This document shows positions 1 through 9,428 of a stretch of DNA of 64,000 bases, in pieces. Within the stretch, counting starts at the first letter, position 1. Each line of letters begins with the position of its first letter. Position numbers and translations under genes: made by a program. The DNA comes from Thiothrix winogradskyi. Lineage in GTDB: Bacteria > Pseudomonadota > Gammaproteobacteria > Thiotrichales > Thiotrichaceae. Location: assembly GCF_021650935.1 (NCBI RefSeq), contig NZ_CP091244.1, positions 2,914,001 through 2,978,000 on the forward strand. The letters run 5' to 3'. Under the pieces are notes generated by a model. The model ran no database searches and was not told the origin of the DNA. It was given only the letters and a program-made list of their open reading frames with translations.

Positions 1-2
1 TT

Positions 3-260
3 GAGAAGTCTTTTTTGAATGATTTTCACCAAAGAATTCTAGTTTTGACAACTGAAAACAGTATTACTGTTCAGGATGTAGTAGAACAACAATGGTCTCA
101 GCGATACACTTTTATCAAAGATGAGGAACGTGCCGTATACGATATTTGGTATAACGGGAAAAGCCAATTTACCCGTTGTCAGGCAGTCATTACACAATGT
201 TCGCGAGGAACGTTAGTCGGTAAGATTGAAGAGCTATTAACTAAGGGTATGAATTTATGA
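3..260 (+). CDS. 3' end of an unknown protein, truncated by the window edge
   Basis: The reading frame is open from base 3 to a TGA at 258-260, so the visible 85 residues are probably the C-terminus of a longer protein beginning outside the window; the TTG at 15 is a possible but unneeded start. The piece looks beta-strand-rich, with an aromatic/basic stretch in the middle (near Tyr-Asp-Ile-Trp-Tyr) and a helical end. I do not recognise a family. Its stop overlaps the ATG of the next gene by four bases (ATGA), which indicates translational coupling and a shared operon. Like the next gene it is clearly richer in A+T than the chromosome to its right. Confidence 0.55.
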   Translation, partial: EKSFLNDFHQRILVLTTENSITVQDVVEQQWSQRYTFIKDEERAVYDIWYNGKSQFTRCQAVITQCSRGTLVGKIEELLTKGMNL

Positions 261-2143
261 TTACCAGCAAAGAAGTATTCGCAAAACGCAAAGAAGGTGC
301 GCTGGATGATGCCTACCAAATGGCTTTGCAGTTGACGAATCAATCGAGTGTTGATGACTGGGATTTCAAAGCATTAGCTTGGTGTTTGATTGATTTAATC
401 AAACGAGAGGTAAAGGCTGAAAATCAGCAAAACTTGATTCTATATCGCCAACAATTGGAAGGCATTAAAGCGTTTCCAGCCGATGATGTGTTGCAGAGAG
501 GAATACGGAATGTATTGTCACTTTGTAATCCACATGGTCAATTAATCAGTCAGGCGAAGGCATTAAGCAAAGAAAACAAACATGAGGAAGCTGCAAATCT
601 TTATCGTAAGGTTTGGATGGCAAGTTCAGCCGATCGGGAGACTCAAACCAGCTTTGGCTGGGAATTATACAAAATTTCTAAAGAATTGGTAGCTAAAGAA
701 AACTCAAACCTTGGTATTATTAAGAGAAACATGAATGACTATCTCAAGCTAGATGTTGAGAAACCTTCACTACTTCATTCCTGTTTTCTTCAGCTTGCGG
801 CAAAAATTACATCACAAGATCAATTTAATATGATGGTTTTCTCATATCAATGGAATCTGGAATATCTACGTCCAGAAGATTTTGAACGTTATCGCGATAA
901 TAACGGCAAGGATTTCCCATCGTTGGCGGAAAAAGTGATTCAGCAGGCTAGTAAAAAAGCGGCAAGTTCAGATAATCTTGAGTATTTGAACTATATTTTG
1001 CCTTATGTTGACTCTGCTATTAATCAATATCCCGATAATATCTGGTTAAAGCTTAATAAAGCTAAGCTTTTGTTGGCATTAGATAAATATGACAATGCTT
1101 TTATATTTGGGCTGGATGTCGTAAAGTCAAAGATTAATGATTACTGGGCTTGGGAATTATTGGGTGATATTTGTGCTGGCACTAATCTTAGTAATGCACT
1201 TAGCTGTTATTGTAAGGCTTTATTATGTTCAACTGATGATAAGTTTACAGGAAAAGTTAGACTGAAACTTGCTCAGTGTCTAATAAGTATTGGTGAATTA
1301 ACCAGAGCCAAATACGAAGTTGAGAGAGTCTTAGCTTTTAGAGAAAAAGAATCACAGCACATTCCCGAAGATGCCATGAGAATCATCTCGCAAGAATGGT
1401 ATGCAGCAACTCAGGAAAATACATCTAATTTAGACTACTATAGAGCACATACTTCGGTTGCGGAATCACTATTATTTAGTACACTGCAATGGATTAACGC
1501 AAATGTCGGCGGAAAATTTACGATTCCAGGCAAAGAAGATAAACCAAAGCGAAAAATATTTTTAAAAATTTCTGCCGATCCGATAGAAATAAGTATCTCA
1601 GAATCGAAATTCCCATATAAAAAACTAATAGATGGAGCAGGGCTTCGTATAAAAGGAGAATTTGATAGCAATCAACGATTTCAAGTATATGTTATCGAGG
1701 AAAGGCATAGTATAAAACCATGGGATATTTTTACAGTGGAAATTGGAGTAATTGATCATGTAAATATGGAAAGAGGCGTTATTCATTTTATTGTCAACAG
1801 AAATATAGATGGCGTTGTGCCGATCAGAGATTTAGAGGAGGAATGTAAAGAAGGCGATGCTATAGCTGTTAAGTTATTTAAACATACATCAAAAAAAGGG
1901 ATTGAACATCGTGTTATTCACGCTGCCATAACGAATCTAACCCCTAGTGAATTGATAAGAAGAGAATTTTTTGAAGAGGTTCATGTGACGAATGGCATGG
2001 GTTTTACCAAAAGTAATATTTTTATATCACCACCTTTAATCACTGAATACCAAGTTATTGATGGACAAAAAATTTCAGGTGTTGCCATATTAAATTACAA
2101 CAGAAAAAAATCCAGTTGGGGTTGGAGAGCAATTTCAATTTAA
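257..2143 (+). CDS. TPR-repeat protein with beta-rich (S1/cold-shock-like) C-terminus, possible conflict-system component
   Basis: A 628-residue protein. Residues 1 to about 430 are almost wholly helical with TPR-like units (for example around 95-130, 255-290 and 330-365). Residues about 445-628 turn into beta-rich sequence that I read as one or two small barrel domains of the S1/cold-shock type. This architecture resembles the TPR plus S1/CSD-like proteins described for the TOTE counter-invader systems; that is recognition by eye and uncertain. No catalytic motif is visible, so it is more likely a scaffold or nucleic-acid-binding partner than an enzyme. It is translationally coupled to the truncated gene on its left. 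Its A+T-rich codon use differs sharply from lptE and leuS, which suggests horizontal acquisition. Confidence 0.6.
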   Translation: MITSKEVFAKRKEGALDDAYQMALQLTNQSSVDDWDFKALAWCLIDLIKREVKAENQQNLILYRQQLEGIKAFPADDVLQRGIRNVLSLCNPHGQLISQAKALSKENKHEEAANLYRKVWMASSADRETQTSFGWELYKISKELVAKENSNLGIIKRNMNDYLKLDVEKPSLLHSCFLQLAAKITSQDQFNMMVFSYQWNLEYLRPEDFERYRDNNGKDFPSLAEKVIQQASKKAASSDNLEYLNYILPYVDSAINQYPDNIWLKLNKAKLLLALDKYDNAFIFGLDVVKSKINDYWAWELLGDICAGTNLSNALSCYCKALLCSTDDKFTGKVRLKLAQCLISIGELTRAKYEVERVLAFREKESQHIPEDAMRIISQEWYAATQENTSNLDYYRAHTSVAESLLFSTLQWINANVGGKFTIPGKEDKPKRKIFLKISADPIEISISESKFPYKKLIDGAGLRIKGEFDSNQRFQVYVIEERHSIKPWDIFTVEIGVIDHVNMERGVIHFIVNRNIDGVVPIRDLEEECKEGDAIAVKLFKHTSKKGIEHRVIHAAITNLTPSELIRREFFEEVHVTNGMGFTKSNIFISPPLITEYQVIDGQKISGVAILNYNRKKSSWGWRAISI

Positions 2144-2311
2144 AAGTAAGCAGTCATTTTGGTAGTGATTCCAGATATTCGCCCAGAATTTGAGATTAAC
2201 AAATTCGCTTGGACTTTGATTTTTGCAGGTAACAACATCTCTAAATACCGTCTAATTCTTGCATAACTCAGCCGGTGCACAGTCGAGATTGTTGATACCC
2301 CCGAACCAAAC

Positions 2312-2806
2312 TCACTTAAGCGCCTGAAGCCTCAGCAAAATAAGGCGCACCGCTTCACGGCGTAACTCCTCCTTGATGACGGCTTCCTCTTCTGCTGTGC
2401 CTAAGACGTATTTGCCATCATACACTTGGGAACGGGTGGCGCTGACCGAACGTGCCACGCTTTCCGCCATCGCAGGCGTTTTGACCGTGAAATCAACCGT
2501 GACGGAATGGTTGAACTCACGCACTTGCCGCGTCGAGGAATACCCTGACACCGAACGGTGTTCCCGCACATTACTGATACTTAAGGTGGTCGCGGCATCT
2601 TGCGGATTTTCTTTCAGGTTCACTCCCGCATCCTCCAAACCATCACGCAACGCCAAGGCAAAATCACTTTGCGGGTCAAGCCCTTGCAAATAAATCCCTT
2701 GGAGCATCAGTTCCGGCAACGGCTTACTGCCACGCAGGTGGAACGGTTCCCCCCCACACGCGGGCAGCAATAACAGTAAACTCAACGCTAAAATGAACGC
2801 TTTCAT
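2312..2806 (-). CDS. lptE: LPS-assembly lipoprotein LptE
   Basis: A 164-residue outer-membrane lipoprotein, the plug partner of LptD in the last step of lipopolysaccharide export. The signal peptide ends in a lipobox (LLPAC, Cys at about 17), and the mature part begins with the family's GFHLRG-like segment (here PFHLRGSKPLP). Length is normal for LptE. The ATG overlaps the leuS stop by one base (TAATG), so it is translated with leuS; a leuS-lptE order (lptE formerly rlpB) is usual in gammaproteobacteria and supports the call. No strong terminator is visible downstream. Confidence 0.9.
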   Translation of the reverse strand: MKAFILALSLLLLLPACGGEPFHLRGSKPLPELMLQGIYLQGLDPQSDFALALRDGLEDAGVNLKENPQDAATTLSISNVREHRSVSGYSSTRQVREFNHSVTVDFTVKTPAMAESVARSVSATRSQVYDGKYVLGTAEEEAVIKEELRREAVRLILLRLQALK

Positions 2807-5406
2807 TAGTTCGCCACAATGTTTACCAAACGGCCTTTGACGACGATGACTTTTTGCACAGTCAAGCCGTCAAGGAATTTTTGAACATTCTCATTGGCTA
2901 ATGCCGTGGCTTTAATGGCATCTTCAGCCGTACTAGCGCTGACCTGAATCTTGCCACGCACCTTGCCATTTACCTGCACGATCAATTCCAGCGTGTTTTG
3001 CACTAAGGCACTTTCATCCACCGCAGGCCAGCGCGTATTCACTACCGCCTCATCATGTCCCAACGCCTGCCAGAGTGCATGAGAAATGTGTGGCGTAATC
3101 GGCGCAAGCATCAACACCACGGTTTCCAAGGCTTCGTGACGCACCGACCGACCAATAACACTTTCATCGCTAAAGCGCGAAATTTCATTGAGCAATTCCA
3201 TATTCGCCGCCACAGCCGTGTTGAACGTATGGCGACGTGACATATCATCCCCCACCTTCTGTATCATCTGATGCACTTTGCGGCGCAATGCTTGCTGCAC
3301 ATCATCCAACACTGTGGTATCCAGTGGTTCGACCGCACCTAAAGCCACGTGATCAAACACTTGTTTCCACAACCGTCTGAGAAAGCGTTGCGCTCCTTCT
3401 ACCCCAGAATCCGACCATTCCATGCTTTGATCCGGTGGTGCAGCGAACATCGAGAACAAGCGCAAGGTATCCGCGCCGTATTTCTCAATCATTTCCTGCG
3501 GGTCAGCGCCGTTATTCTTGGATTTAGACATTTTGGTAATGCCACCGGATTGCACCGGCAAGCCGTCGGCAAGCAGCGTTGCACCCACCACACGCGCCTT
3601 ATCATCACGCTCGATAGCTACCGCAGCGGGTTGGAACCAATCCTGACCGCCATTCTCTTTCTCGCGGTAGAAGGTTTCTGCCAACACCATGCCTTGCGTT
3701 AACAAGTTAGTAAAAGGTTCATCTGAGTCCACTAACTTACTGTCACGCATCATTTTATGGAAAAAGCGTGAATACAGTAAATGCAAAATCGCGTGCTCAA
3801 TCCCGCCAATATACTGATCAACGGGCAACCAATAATTGGCGCGAGAATCCAGCATTGCCTCATGACTATCCGGGCAGGTATAGCGGGCGTAATACCAAGA
3901 AGACTCAAAAAACGTGTCGAACGTATCGGTTTCTCGCGTCGCCGGTTTTCCGCAAGACGGGCAGGTTGTCTGGTAAAATTCCGGCATCCGCTTAATCGGT
4001 GAGCCGCCGGTTTCATCAAACGTCACGTCTTCGGGCAAAATCACCGGCAAATCTTTTTCCGGCACAGGCACAGCCCCGCAATCATCGCAATAAATGATCG
4101 GAATCGGGCAACCCCAATAACGTTGGCGGGAAACACCCCAGTCACGCAACCGGAAATTAATCCGTCGCCGTCCTTTACCTTTTTTCACCAAATAATCAGC
4201 GATTGCCTCAAACGCAGCAGCAGAGGTCAGTCCGCTAAATTCACCCGAATCAACCAACACGCCTTTTTCGGTAAACGCGGCGGTATTCAGATCAATTTCA
4301 CGCTCATCACTTGGCACAATCACTTGTTTAATGGGCAAACCGTACACTTTGGCAAATTCCCAGTCACGCTGATCATGTGCCGGAACCGCCATCACTGCCC
4401 CAGAACCATAAGACATCAGCACGAAATTGGCGACCATGACCGGCACGCTTGCACCCGTCACCGGATGCACCGCCATGATTTTCGTCGCCATGCCCTTCTT
4501 TTCCATCGTTGCCATATCGGCTTCGGCAACTTTGACCAGTTTGCATTCTTCGATGAAAGCCGCTAATGCTGGGTTAGTTTGTGCCGCTTTCAACGCCAGT
4601 GGGTGTTGCGCAGCAACGGCTACATAAGTTACGCCCATCAAGGTATCAGGGCGGGTGGTAAACACGCTTAACTTGCTGTCAGAACCCGTCAAACCAAATT
4701 CCAGTTCCACCCCTTCTGAGCGCCCAATCCAGTTTTCCTGCATGGTACGCACTTGTTGCGGCCAACCGGGCATCTTGCCAATTTCTTCCAACAATTCATC
4801 GGCATAGGCAGTAATCTTTAAAAACCACTGGTCAATTTCACGCTGTTCGATCAACGCACCAGAACGCCAGCCGCGTCCGTCAATCACCTGCTCATTGGCT
4901 AATACGGTCTGGTCAACCGGATCCCAATTCACCGTGGATTTTTTGCGGTACACCAAGCCTTTTTCATACAACTGGGTAAAAAACCATTGTTCCCAGCGGT
5001 AGTACTCAGGCGTGCAGGTGGCAATTTCTCGTGACCAATCAATGCCCAAACCCATCGACTTGAGTTGGCTGCGCATGTAACCAATGTTTTTGTACGTCCA
5101 GGCAGCGGGCGCGGTATTGTTTTTGATGGCGGCATTTTCAGCGGGCAAACCAAACGCATCCCACCCCATCGGTTGCAAAACGTTTTTGCCCTGCATCCGC
5201 TGGAAACGTGCAATCACATCACCGATGGTGTAATTGCGAACATGCCCCATGTGCAGCACACCGCTGGGATAGGGAAACATGGAGAGGCAGTAATATTTTT
5301 CCTTGTTGGGGTCTTCGGTGACTTCAAAAGTACGTTGTTGTTCCCAGAATTGCTGAATTTCCGGTTCCAAGGATTGCGGTTGATACTGTTCCTGCATATT
5401 ACTCAT
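2806..5406 (-). CDS. leuS: Leucyl-tRNA synthetase
   Basis: An 866-residue class I aminoacyl-tRNA synthetase that charges tRNA-Leu in the cytoplasm. The HIGH-type motif HMGH is at 52-55 and the KMSKS motif at 625-629. The CP1 editing domain lies between them (about 225-415, with the conserved TTRPDT and GSGAVMAVPAHDQRD segments). The C-terminal anticodon-binding region ends in the usual VNGKVRGKI stretch. Length matches bacterial LeuRS. It sits upstream of lptE with a one-base overlap and may be cotranscribed from the tex side. Confidence 0.97.
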   Translation of the reverse strand: MSNMQEQYQPQSLEPEIQQFWEQQRTFEVTEDPNKEKYYCLSMFPYPSGVLHMGHVRNYTIGDVIARFQRMQGKNVLQPMGWDAFGLPAENAAIKNNTAPAAWTYKNIGYMRSQLKSMGLGIDWSREIATCTPEYYRWEQWFFTQLYEKGLVYRKKSTVNWDPVDQTVLANEQVIDGRGWRSGALIEQREIDQWFLKITAYADELLEEIGKMPGWPQQVRTMQENWIGRSEGVELEFGLTGSDSKLSVFTTRPDTLMGVTYVAVAAQHPLALKAAQTNPALAAFIEECKLVKVAEADMATMEKKGMATKIMAVHPVTGASVPVMVANFVLMSYGSGAVMAVPAHDQRDWEFAKVYGLPIKQVIVPSDEREIDLNTAAFTEKGVLVDSGEFSGLTSAAAFEAIADYLVKKGKGRRRINFRLRDWGVSRQRYWGCPIPIIYCDDCGAVPVPEKDLPVILPEDVTFDETGGSPIKRMPEFYQTTCPSCGKPATRETDTFDTFFESSWYYARYTCPDSHEAMLDSRANYWLPVDQYIGGIEHAILHLLYSRFFHKMMRDSKLVDSDEPFTNLLTQGMVLAETFYREKENGGQDWFQPAAVAIERDDKARVVGATLLADGLPVQSGGITKMSKSKNNGADPQEMIEKYGADTLRLFSMFAAPPDQSMEWSDSGVEGAQRFLRRLWKQVFDHVALGAVEPLDTTVLDDVQQALRRKVHQMIQKVGDDMSRRHTFNTAVAANMELLNEISRFSDESVIGRSVRHEALETVVLMLAPITPHISHALWQALGHDEAVVNTRWPAVDESALVQNTLELIVQVNGKVRGKIQVSASTAEDAIKATALANENVQKFLDGLTVQKVIVVKGRLVNIVAN

Positions 5407-5507
5407 AGCCTAGGCTTGCTTTTCACTGGTGATCAAAGGGGCGAAGCATACAAAGGCTGCTAACAATACGCCAGCAGCTTTGCGGGTAAGCGCGGGATTA
5501 TAGCGGA

Positions 5508-6116
5508 TTATTTGGGGCAATTCTCCACGCAAAACTGATAAGGCTTCACTGCCCCGCCACAACTGGTATAACACTGGCGGTATTGCGCGTCACATTGGCA
5601 TTCATTGCTACAGCTTAGGTCGCGAATCCGGGCGGTTTCGCCAGTTAGCGTCGGCTTTTCAGGCATCTTATCTGGGCGACGCGGCTCACTGAGCAACGGT
5701 AGCCCATTGAGCAAAGTGTGGTGATGTAAGCAACTCGCCGACTCTTTACCATCCCGGTTACAGGTAAGCCGCCGCAGGTCATGTTGCAATTCGCGCTGGC
5801 GTAATTCCATTTCGTAAAAGCGCAAATCGGTTTCATAACGCTCCATTTCGCGCTGCCAGACAGCCAAGCGCGTGTCGTATTCGCTGAGCTTGGCGGGAAG
5901 TTCGACTTTAGCCTGTTGCTCGGCTTTGGCACTGCATTGACCGTATTGCAGATTGCATTGCAGGTTGCAGGTGCGCGATTGGGTTTCACAGCTGTTGAGA
6001 CAACTCAAACCAGCGGTGCTCGCCGGTGGAGTGAACGCATAGCGGGTTTCGTATTGCGGCGCACAGCCGGATAACAGCCAAAGGCTGAATAAGAATCCCC
6101 ACCATTTGTTCATCAC
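5508..6116 (-). CDS. Cys-rich lipoprotein with two CX3C/CX6C modules
   Basis: A 202-residue predicted lipoprotein: signal peptide with lipobox LLSGC (Cys about 18). The mature protein has a first cysteine module with spacing C-x3-C-x6-C-x3-C-x6-C at about 39-61. A charged helical, coiled-coil-like segment follows (about 65-115, rich in Glu/Arg/Tyr), then a Pro-rich linker, and a second module of similar spacing runs to the C-terminus (about 168-200). Even pairing suggests a disulfide-bonded envelope protein. I do not recognise a named family. Twelve bases separate its start from the tex stop, so it is probably cotranscribed with tex. Confidence 0.75.
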   Translation of the reverse strand: MMNKWWGFLFSLWLLSGCAPQYETRYAFTPPASTAGLSCLNSCETQSRTCNLQCNLQYGQCSAKAEQQAKVELPAKLSEYDTRLAVWQREMERYETDLRFYEMELRQRELQHDLRRLTCNRDGKESASCLHHHTLLNGLPLLSEPRRPDKMPEKPTLTGETARIRDLSCSNECQCDAQYRQCYTSCGGAVKPYQFCVENCPK

Positions 6117-6128
6117 TCACCTCATTGT

Positions 6129-8534
6129 TTATTTACGCATTTTTGCCAAGGCTGCCGCTAAGGCATCACCCATTGCTGAGTTTGCGGCAGGCGCTGGCTC
6201 TTTCATAGGTTTTTTCGCGTTGGGCTGACGAGTATCCGCTTTACGGTCATGACGTGCGTTACGATCATTACGCTCATGACTACGTTCCGGCTGCGGGTGT
6301 GCCGCCGCTGGTCGACGCTCTTCACGACTGGCTGCCGCCTTAGCAACGGGGTTTTGGACAGCTTTCGGCTGGGTAGGTTCCAAACGCATGGTTAAGCTGA
6401 TCCGCTTGCGTTGCACATCGACCTCTTCGACGCGCACTTTCACCACATCGCCGGTACGCACCACTTCACGCGGGTCTTTGATGAATTTGTCGGTCAATTG
6501 GGAAATGTGTACCAAGCCATCTTGATGCACACCAATATCGACAAATGCCCCAAAATTCGCCACGTTCGTGACCACCCCTTCGAGAATCATGCCCGTTTGC
6601 AAATCTTTCAACTCATTGACGCCTTCGCGGAAGGTAGCAGTCACAAATTCCGGGCGCGGGTCACGTCCCGGCTTTTCCAGTTCCGCCAAAATATCGCGGA
6701 TAGTGGGCAAACCGAACTGTTCAGTCACGTAATCGGCTGGGGTAAGCGTGCCGACAAACGCGCCATTTCCCACCAATTCTTGCAAAGGCTGACGGTTGAC
6801 AGCGGCAATCTGCTCCACCAGCGTGTAGGCTTCTGGGTGAACGGCGGAGGCATCCAATGGGTATTCCCCATCACGAATCCGCAAGAAACCGGCGGCTTGT
6901 TCAAACGTTTTCGCCCCCAGCCGTGACACTTTTTTCAATTGGTTGCGATTGCGGAATGCGCCATTGTCATTGCGGAAATCCACAATATTGTCGGCAATGC
7001 CACTGTTTAAACCGGATACCCGTGCCAATAACGCCGCAGAAGCGGTATTCACATCGACCCCGACGGCGTTTACACAGTCTTCGACCACCGCATCCAGGGA
7101 GCGTGCCAATTCTGGTTGATTCAAATCGTGCTGGTATTGACCAACCCCGATGGATTTCGGGTCAATTTTCACCAATTCTGCCAGCGGATCTTGCAAGCGG
7201 CGGGCAATGGATACAGCACCACGGATGGAAACATCCAAACCAGGGAATTCGCGGGCAGCCAATTCGGAAGCGGAATACACCGATGCACCCGCTTCTGACA
7301 CCACAATTTTAGACAGCTTGAGGTCGGGGTGACGGCTAATCAAATCGCCCGCCAACTGATCGGTTTCGCGGGATGCCGTGCCATTGCCAATGCTGATCAG
7401 TTCCACGCTGTGTTTGGCGCATAAATCAGCCAAGATCGCAATTGACTGATCCCACTGCTTTTTCGGCACATGCGGGTAGATCGTGGCAAAGTCCAACAGC
7501 TTGCCGGTGGTATCCACAACAGCAACTTTCACCCCCGTGCGCAAACCGGGATCAAGCCCCAGCGTATTACGCGCCCCGGCAGGAGCTGCCAGCAATAAAT
7601 CTTTCAAATTCGCCGCAAACACGCGGATGGCTTCTGCCTCCGCCTGTTCACGCAAACGTTGATTCAGATCGGTACTTAAGCGGCTGTGCAACTTTACTTT
7701 CCAAGTCCAGCGCACTGTATCCAGCAACCACCGATCCGCAGCCCTGCCTTGATCATAAATATTAAACGCTTGGGCAATTTTGTCTTCACACGGGTGGCTC
7801 ATGCCGTCTGCTACGGCGACATCCAGTTTCAAATCCAGAATGCCTTCGTTGCGCCCCCGGAATAATGCCAAGGCGCGGTGGGAAGGAATCTTGTTTAACG
7901 CTTCACTATACGCAAAGTAATCAGCAAACTTCTGCCCCTCTTCTTCCTTGCCCGCAATCACGCCGGACTCGAAACCGCCCTGTTCCCACAAATATTCACG
8001 CAATGTGCCGCTCAGTTCAGGGTTTTCCGCGAAATCTTCCATGAGGATTTGCCGCGCACCATCCAGTACCGCTTTGGTGTCGGCGAACTCCAGCGCCGGG
8101 TTGAGGTACTTGGCAGCTTCGGTTTCAGGGTCAAGTTGCGGATTACTCAGCAAAGCTTCTGCCAGTGGCTGGATACCGGCTTCACGGGCAATCATGGCTT
8201 TGGTGCGGCGTTTGGGCTTGTAAGGCAGGTAAATGTCTTCGAGTTCAGTACGGGTTTGCGCTTGCAATACTTGCTGTTCTAACTCGGCACTCAACTTACC
8301 TTGTTCACGGATAGAGTTCAGTACGGTTTCACGACGCTTTTCCAGTTCACGTAAGCTGCCCAAGCGGGTTTCGAGGTAACGCAGTTGGGTATCATCCAGC
8401 CCACCGGTTTTTTCCTTACGGTAACGGGCAATGAAAGGAACGGTTGAACCTTCGTCCAATAAGGCGACAGCACTAGCCACTTGCTGTTCCTGAACCGCCA
8501 ATTCGGTAGCGATACGTGAAAGAATACTTTGCAT
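6129..8534 (-). CDS. tex: Tex family RNA-binding transcription accessory protein
   Basis: About 801 residues. The order is that of Tex: an N-terminal helical domain (PFIARYRKEKTGGLDD near 35-50), a YqgF-like RNase H fold (LGLDPGLRTGVKVAVVD near 325-345), helix-hairpin-helix elements (near 480-560, VGVDVNTAS), and a C-terminal S1 domain (GMILEGVVTNVANFGAFVDIGVHQDGLVHISQL near 640-680). The last 75 residues are a low-complexity Ala/Pro/Arg/Glu tail. I chose the ATG at 8534 because conserved Tex N-termini start near SILSRIATEL; the frame also has ATGs at 8570 and 8567, and neither start has a strong ribosome site. Tex affects transcription and RNA handling; its exact role is not settled. Confidence 0.93.
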   Translation of the reverse strand: MQSILSRIATELAVQEQQVASAVALLDEGSTVPFIARYRKEKTGGLDDTQLRYLETRLGSLRELEKRRETVLNSIREQGKLSAELEQQVLQAQTRTELEDIYLPYKPKRRTKAMIAREAGIQPLAEALLSNPQLDPETEAAKYLNPALEFADTKAVLDGARQILMEDFAENPELSGTLREYLWEQGGFESGVIAGKEEEGQKFADYFAYSEALNKIPSHRALALFRGRNEGILDLKLDVAVADGMSHPCEDKIAQAFNIYDQGRAADRWLLDTVRWTWKVKLHSRLSTDLNQRLREQAEAEAIRVFAANLKDLLLAAPAGARNTLGLDPGLRTGVKVAVVDTTGKLLDFATIYPHVPKKQWDQSIAILADLCAKHSVELISIGNGTASRETDQLAGDLISRHPDLKLSKIVVSEAGASVYSASELAAREFPGLDVSIRGAVSIARRLQDPLAELVKIDPKSIGVGQYQHDLNQPELARSLDAVVEDCVNAVGVDVNTASAALLARVSGLNSGIADNIVDFRNDNGAFRNRNQLKKVSRLGAKTFEQAAGFLRIRDGEYPLDASAVHPEAYTLVEQIAAVNRQPLQELVGNGAFVGTLTPADYVTEQFGLPTIRDILAELEKPGRDPRPEFVTATFREGVNELKDLQTGMILEGVVTNVANFGAFVDIGVHQDGLVHISQLTDKFIKDPREVVRTGDVVKVRVEEVDVQRKRISLTMRLEPTQPKAVQNPVAKAAASREERRPAAAHPQPERSHERNDRNARHDRKADTRQPNAKKPMKEPAPAANSAMGDALAAALAKMRK

Positions 8535-8803
8535 ACGAAACTCGTTGTTGTGATCAATGCGACGCATCATAACAAAGTCAGGGGAAGCCGCAAAACAAAG
8601 CGAATTAAATGTGATTGGTGATGATTATCACAGCAAAAGCACTAGACCACTGCGATAATCCGCTCACTAAGTAAGCAATAGAATGCGCCTACCTCCCTTC
8701 AAGCGGCTGAACTTATAAAAAGGGGATAGGGATGCGCCTTCACAACTAAACAACGTTTATACATTTTTTGGCTTTGCCAGTTCTCAAAAAGGGTCTAATT
8801 ATC

Positions 8804-9358
8804 ATGGGTGTACATTTACATCTTGCTGCAATTTCTGATTTTAATATCAGCCGTCTGATGGCAAATCCCAAGCTCATCTGGACAGTCGCGTTTGCAGAAC
8901 AAGTCAACGCCATACAAGCCGAGCCAGCATTTCCGGCATCGCGCTACGCACTTGAACCGGAAACGGTCAATCTGCGCGAAACCTTGGGTGAATACTGGCA
9001 TGGCATTCATTATTTGATGTGCGGGCAAGTATGGAGCGGCGAATTTCCCGACGCATTTCTGATTGATGGCGGCAGCTACGTGGGTGATGTGGATTTGGGG
9101 TATGGTCCGGCGCGTGCGTTTGAATCTTGTGAAGTCAAACATATCGCTCAAGCATTACTGAACAAAACGCCTGAAACCTTAGCGCAGCATTTTAATGCCA
9201 ACCAAATGCTGGATGATGATATTTACCCGCAAATTTGGGACGGTAACGACCAAGCATTGGATAATTGCCTGAACCGTTTCAAAGCCATGCAGCATTTCAT
9301 GCGCCATGTGGCTGAAAACAATCTGGGTTTAACGGTTTATCTGCAAGCGACACACTGA
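8804..9358 (+). CDS. DUF1877 (YfbM-like) family protein
   Basis: A 184-residue cytoplasmic protein of unknown function resembling E. coli YfbM (DUF1877). It starts with the family's MGVHLHLAAIS-like segment, carries the central LGEYWHGIHYLMCG block, and has a GPARAF motif followed by a helical C-terminus. The ATG at 8804 is preceded by AAGGG at suitable distance; the frame extends upstream to a TTG at 8768 but without a better start. It is flanked by about 230 bases upstream with no gene, and a REP-like hairpin downstream. Confidence 0.8.
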   Translation: MGVHLHLAAISDFNISRLMANPKLIWTVAFAEQVNAIQAEPAFPASRYALEPETVNLRETLGEYWHGIHYLMCGQVWSGEFPDAFLIDGGSYVGDVDLGYGPARAFESCEVKHIAQALLNKTPETLAQHFNANQMLDDDIYPQIWDGNDQALDNCLNRFKAMQHFMRHVAENNLGLTVYLQATH

Positions 9359-9366
9359 TAAAAGAA

Positions 9367-9407
9367 CCTCACCCCCCGCCCCCTCTCCTTGACAGGAGAG
9401 AGGGAGA
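9367..9407. repeat. REP-like G/C-rich inverted repeat, copy A
   Basis: CCTCACCCC-type run followed by a hairpin with arms CCTCTCCT (9382-9389) and AGGAGAGAGG (9394-9403). It lies between the convergent DUF1877 and RND genes and could act as a bidirectional transcription barrier. It shares its CCTCACCCC...CCCCTCTCC wording with the elements at 34814-34832 and 47464-47573. Confidence 0.6.
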
Positions 9408-9428
9408 AAGAGTCGCGTTTCTTAGCCC

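Noticed and set aside
4123..4566. 147-residue frame on the plus strand inside leuS
   Set aside because: Antisense shadow of leuS editing-domain codons; no ribosome site and no family-like text.
6411..6926. 171-residue plus-strand frame inside tex
   Set aside because: Opposite strand of the S1 domain; its composition (His/Phe-rich) is typical of antisense shadows.
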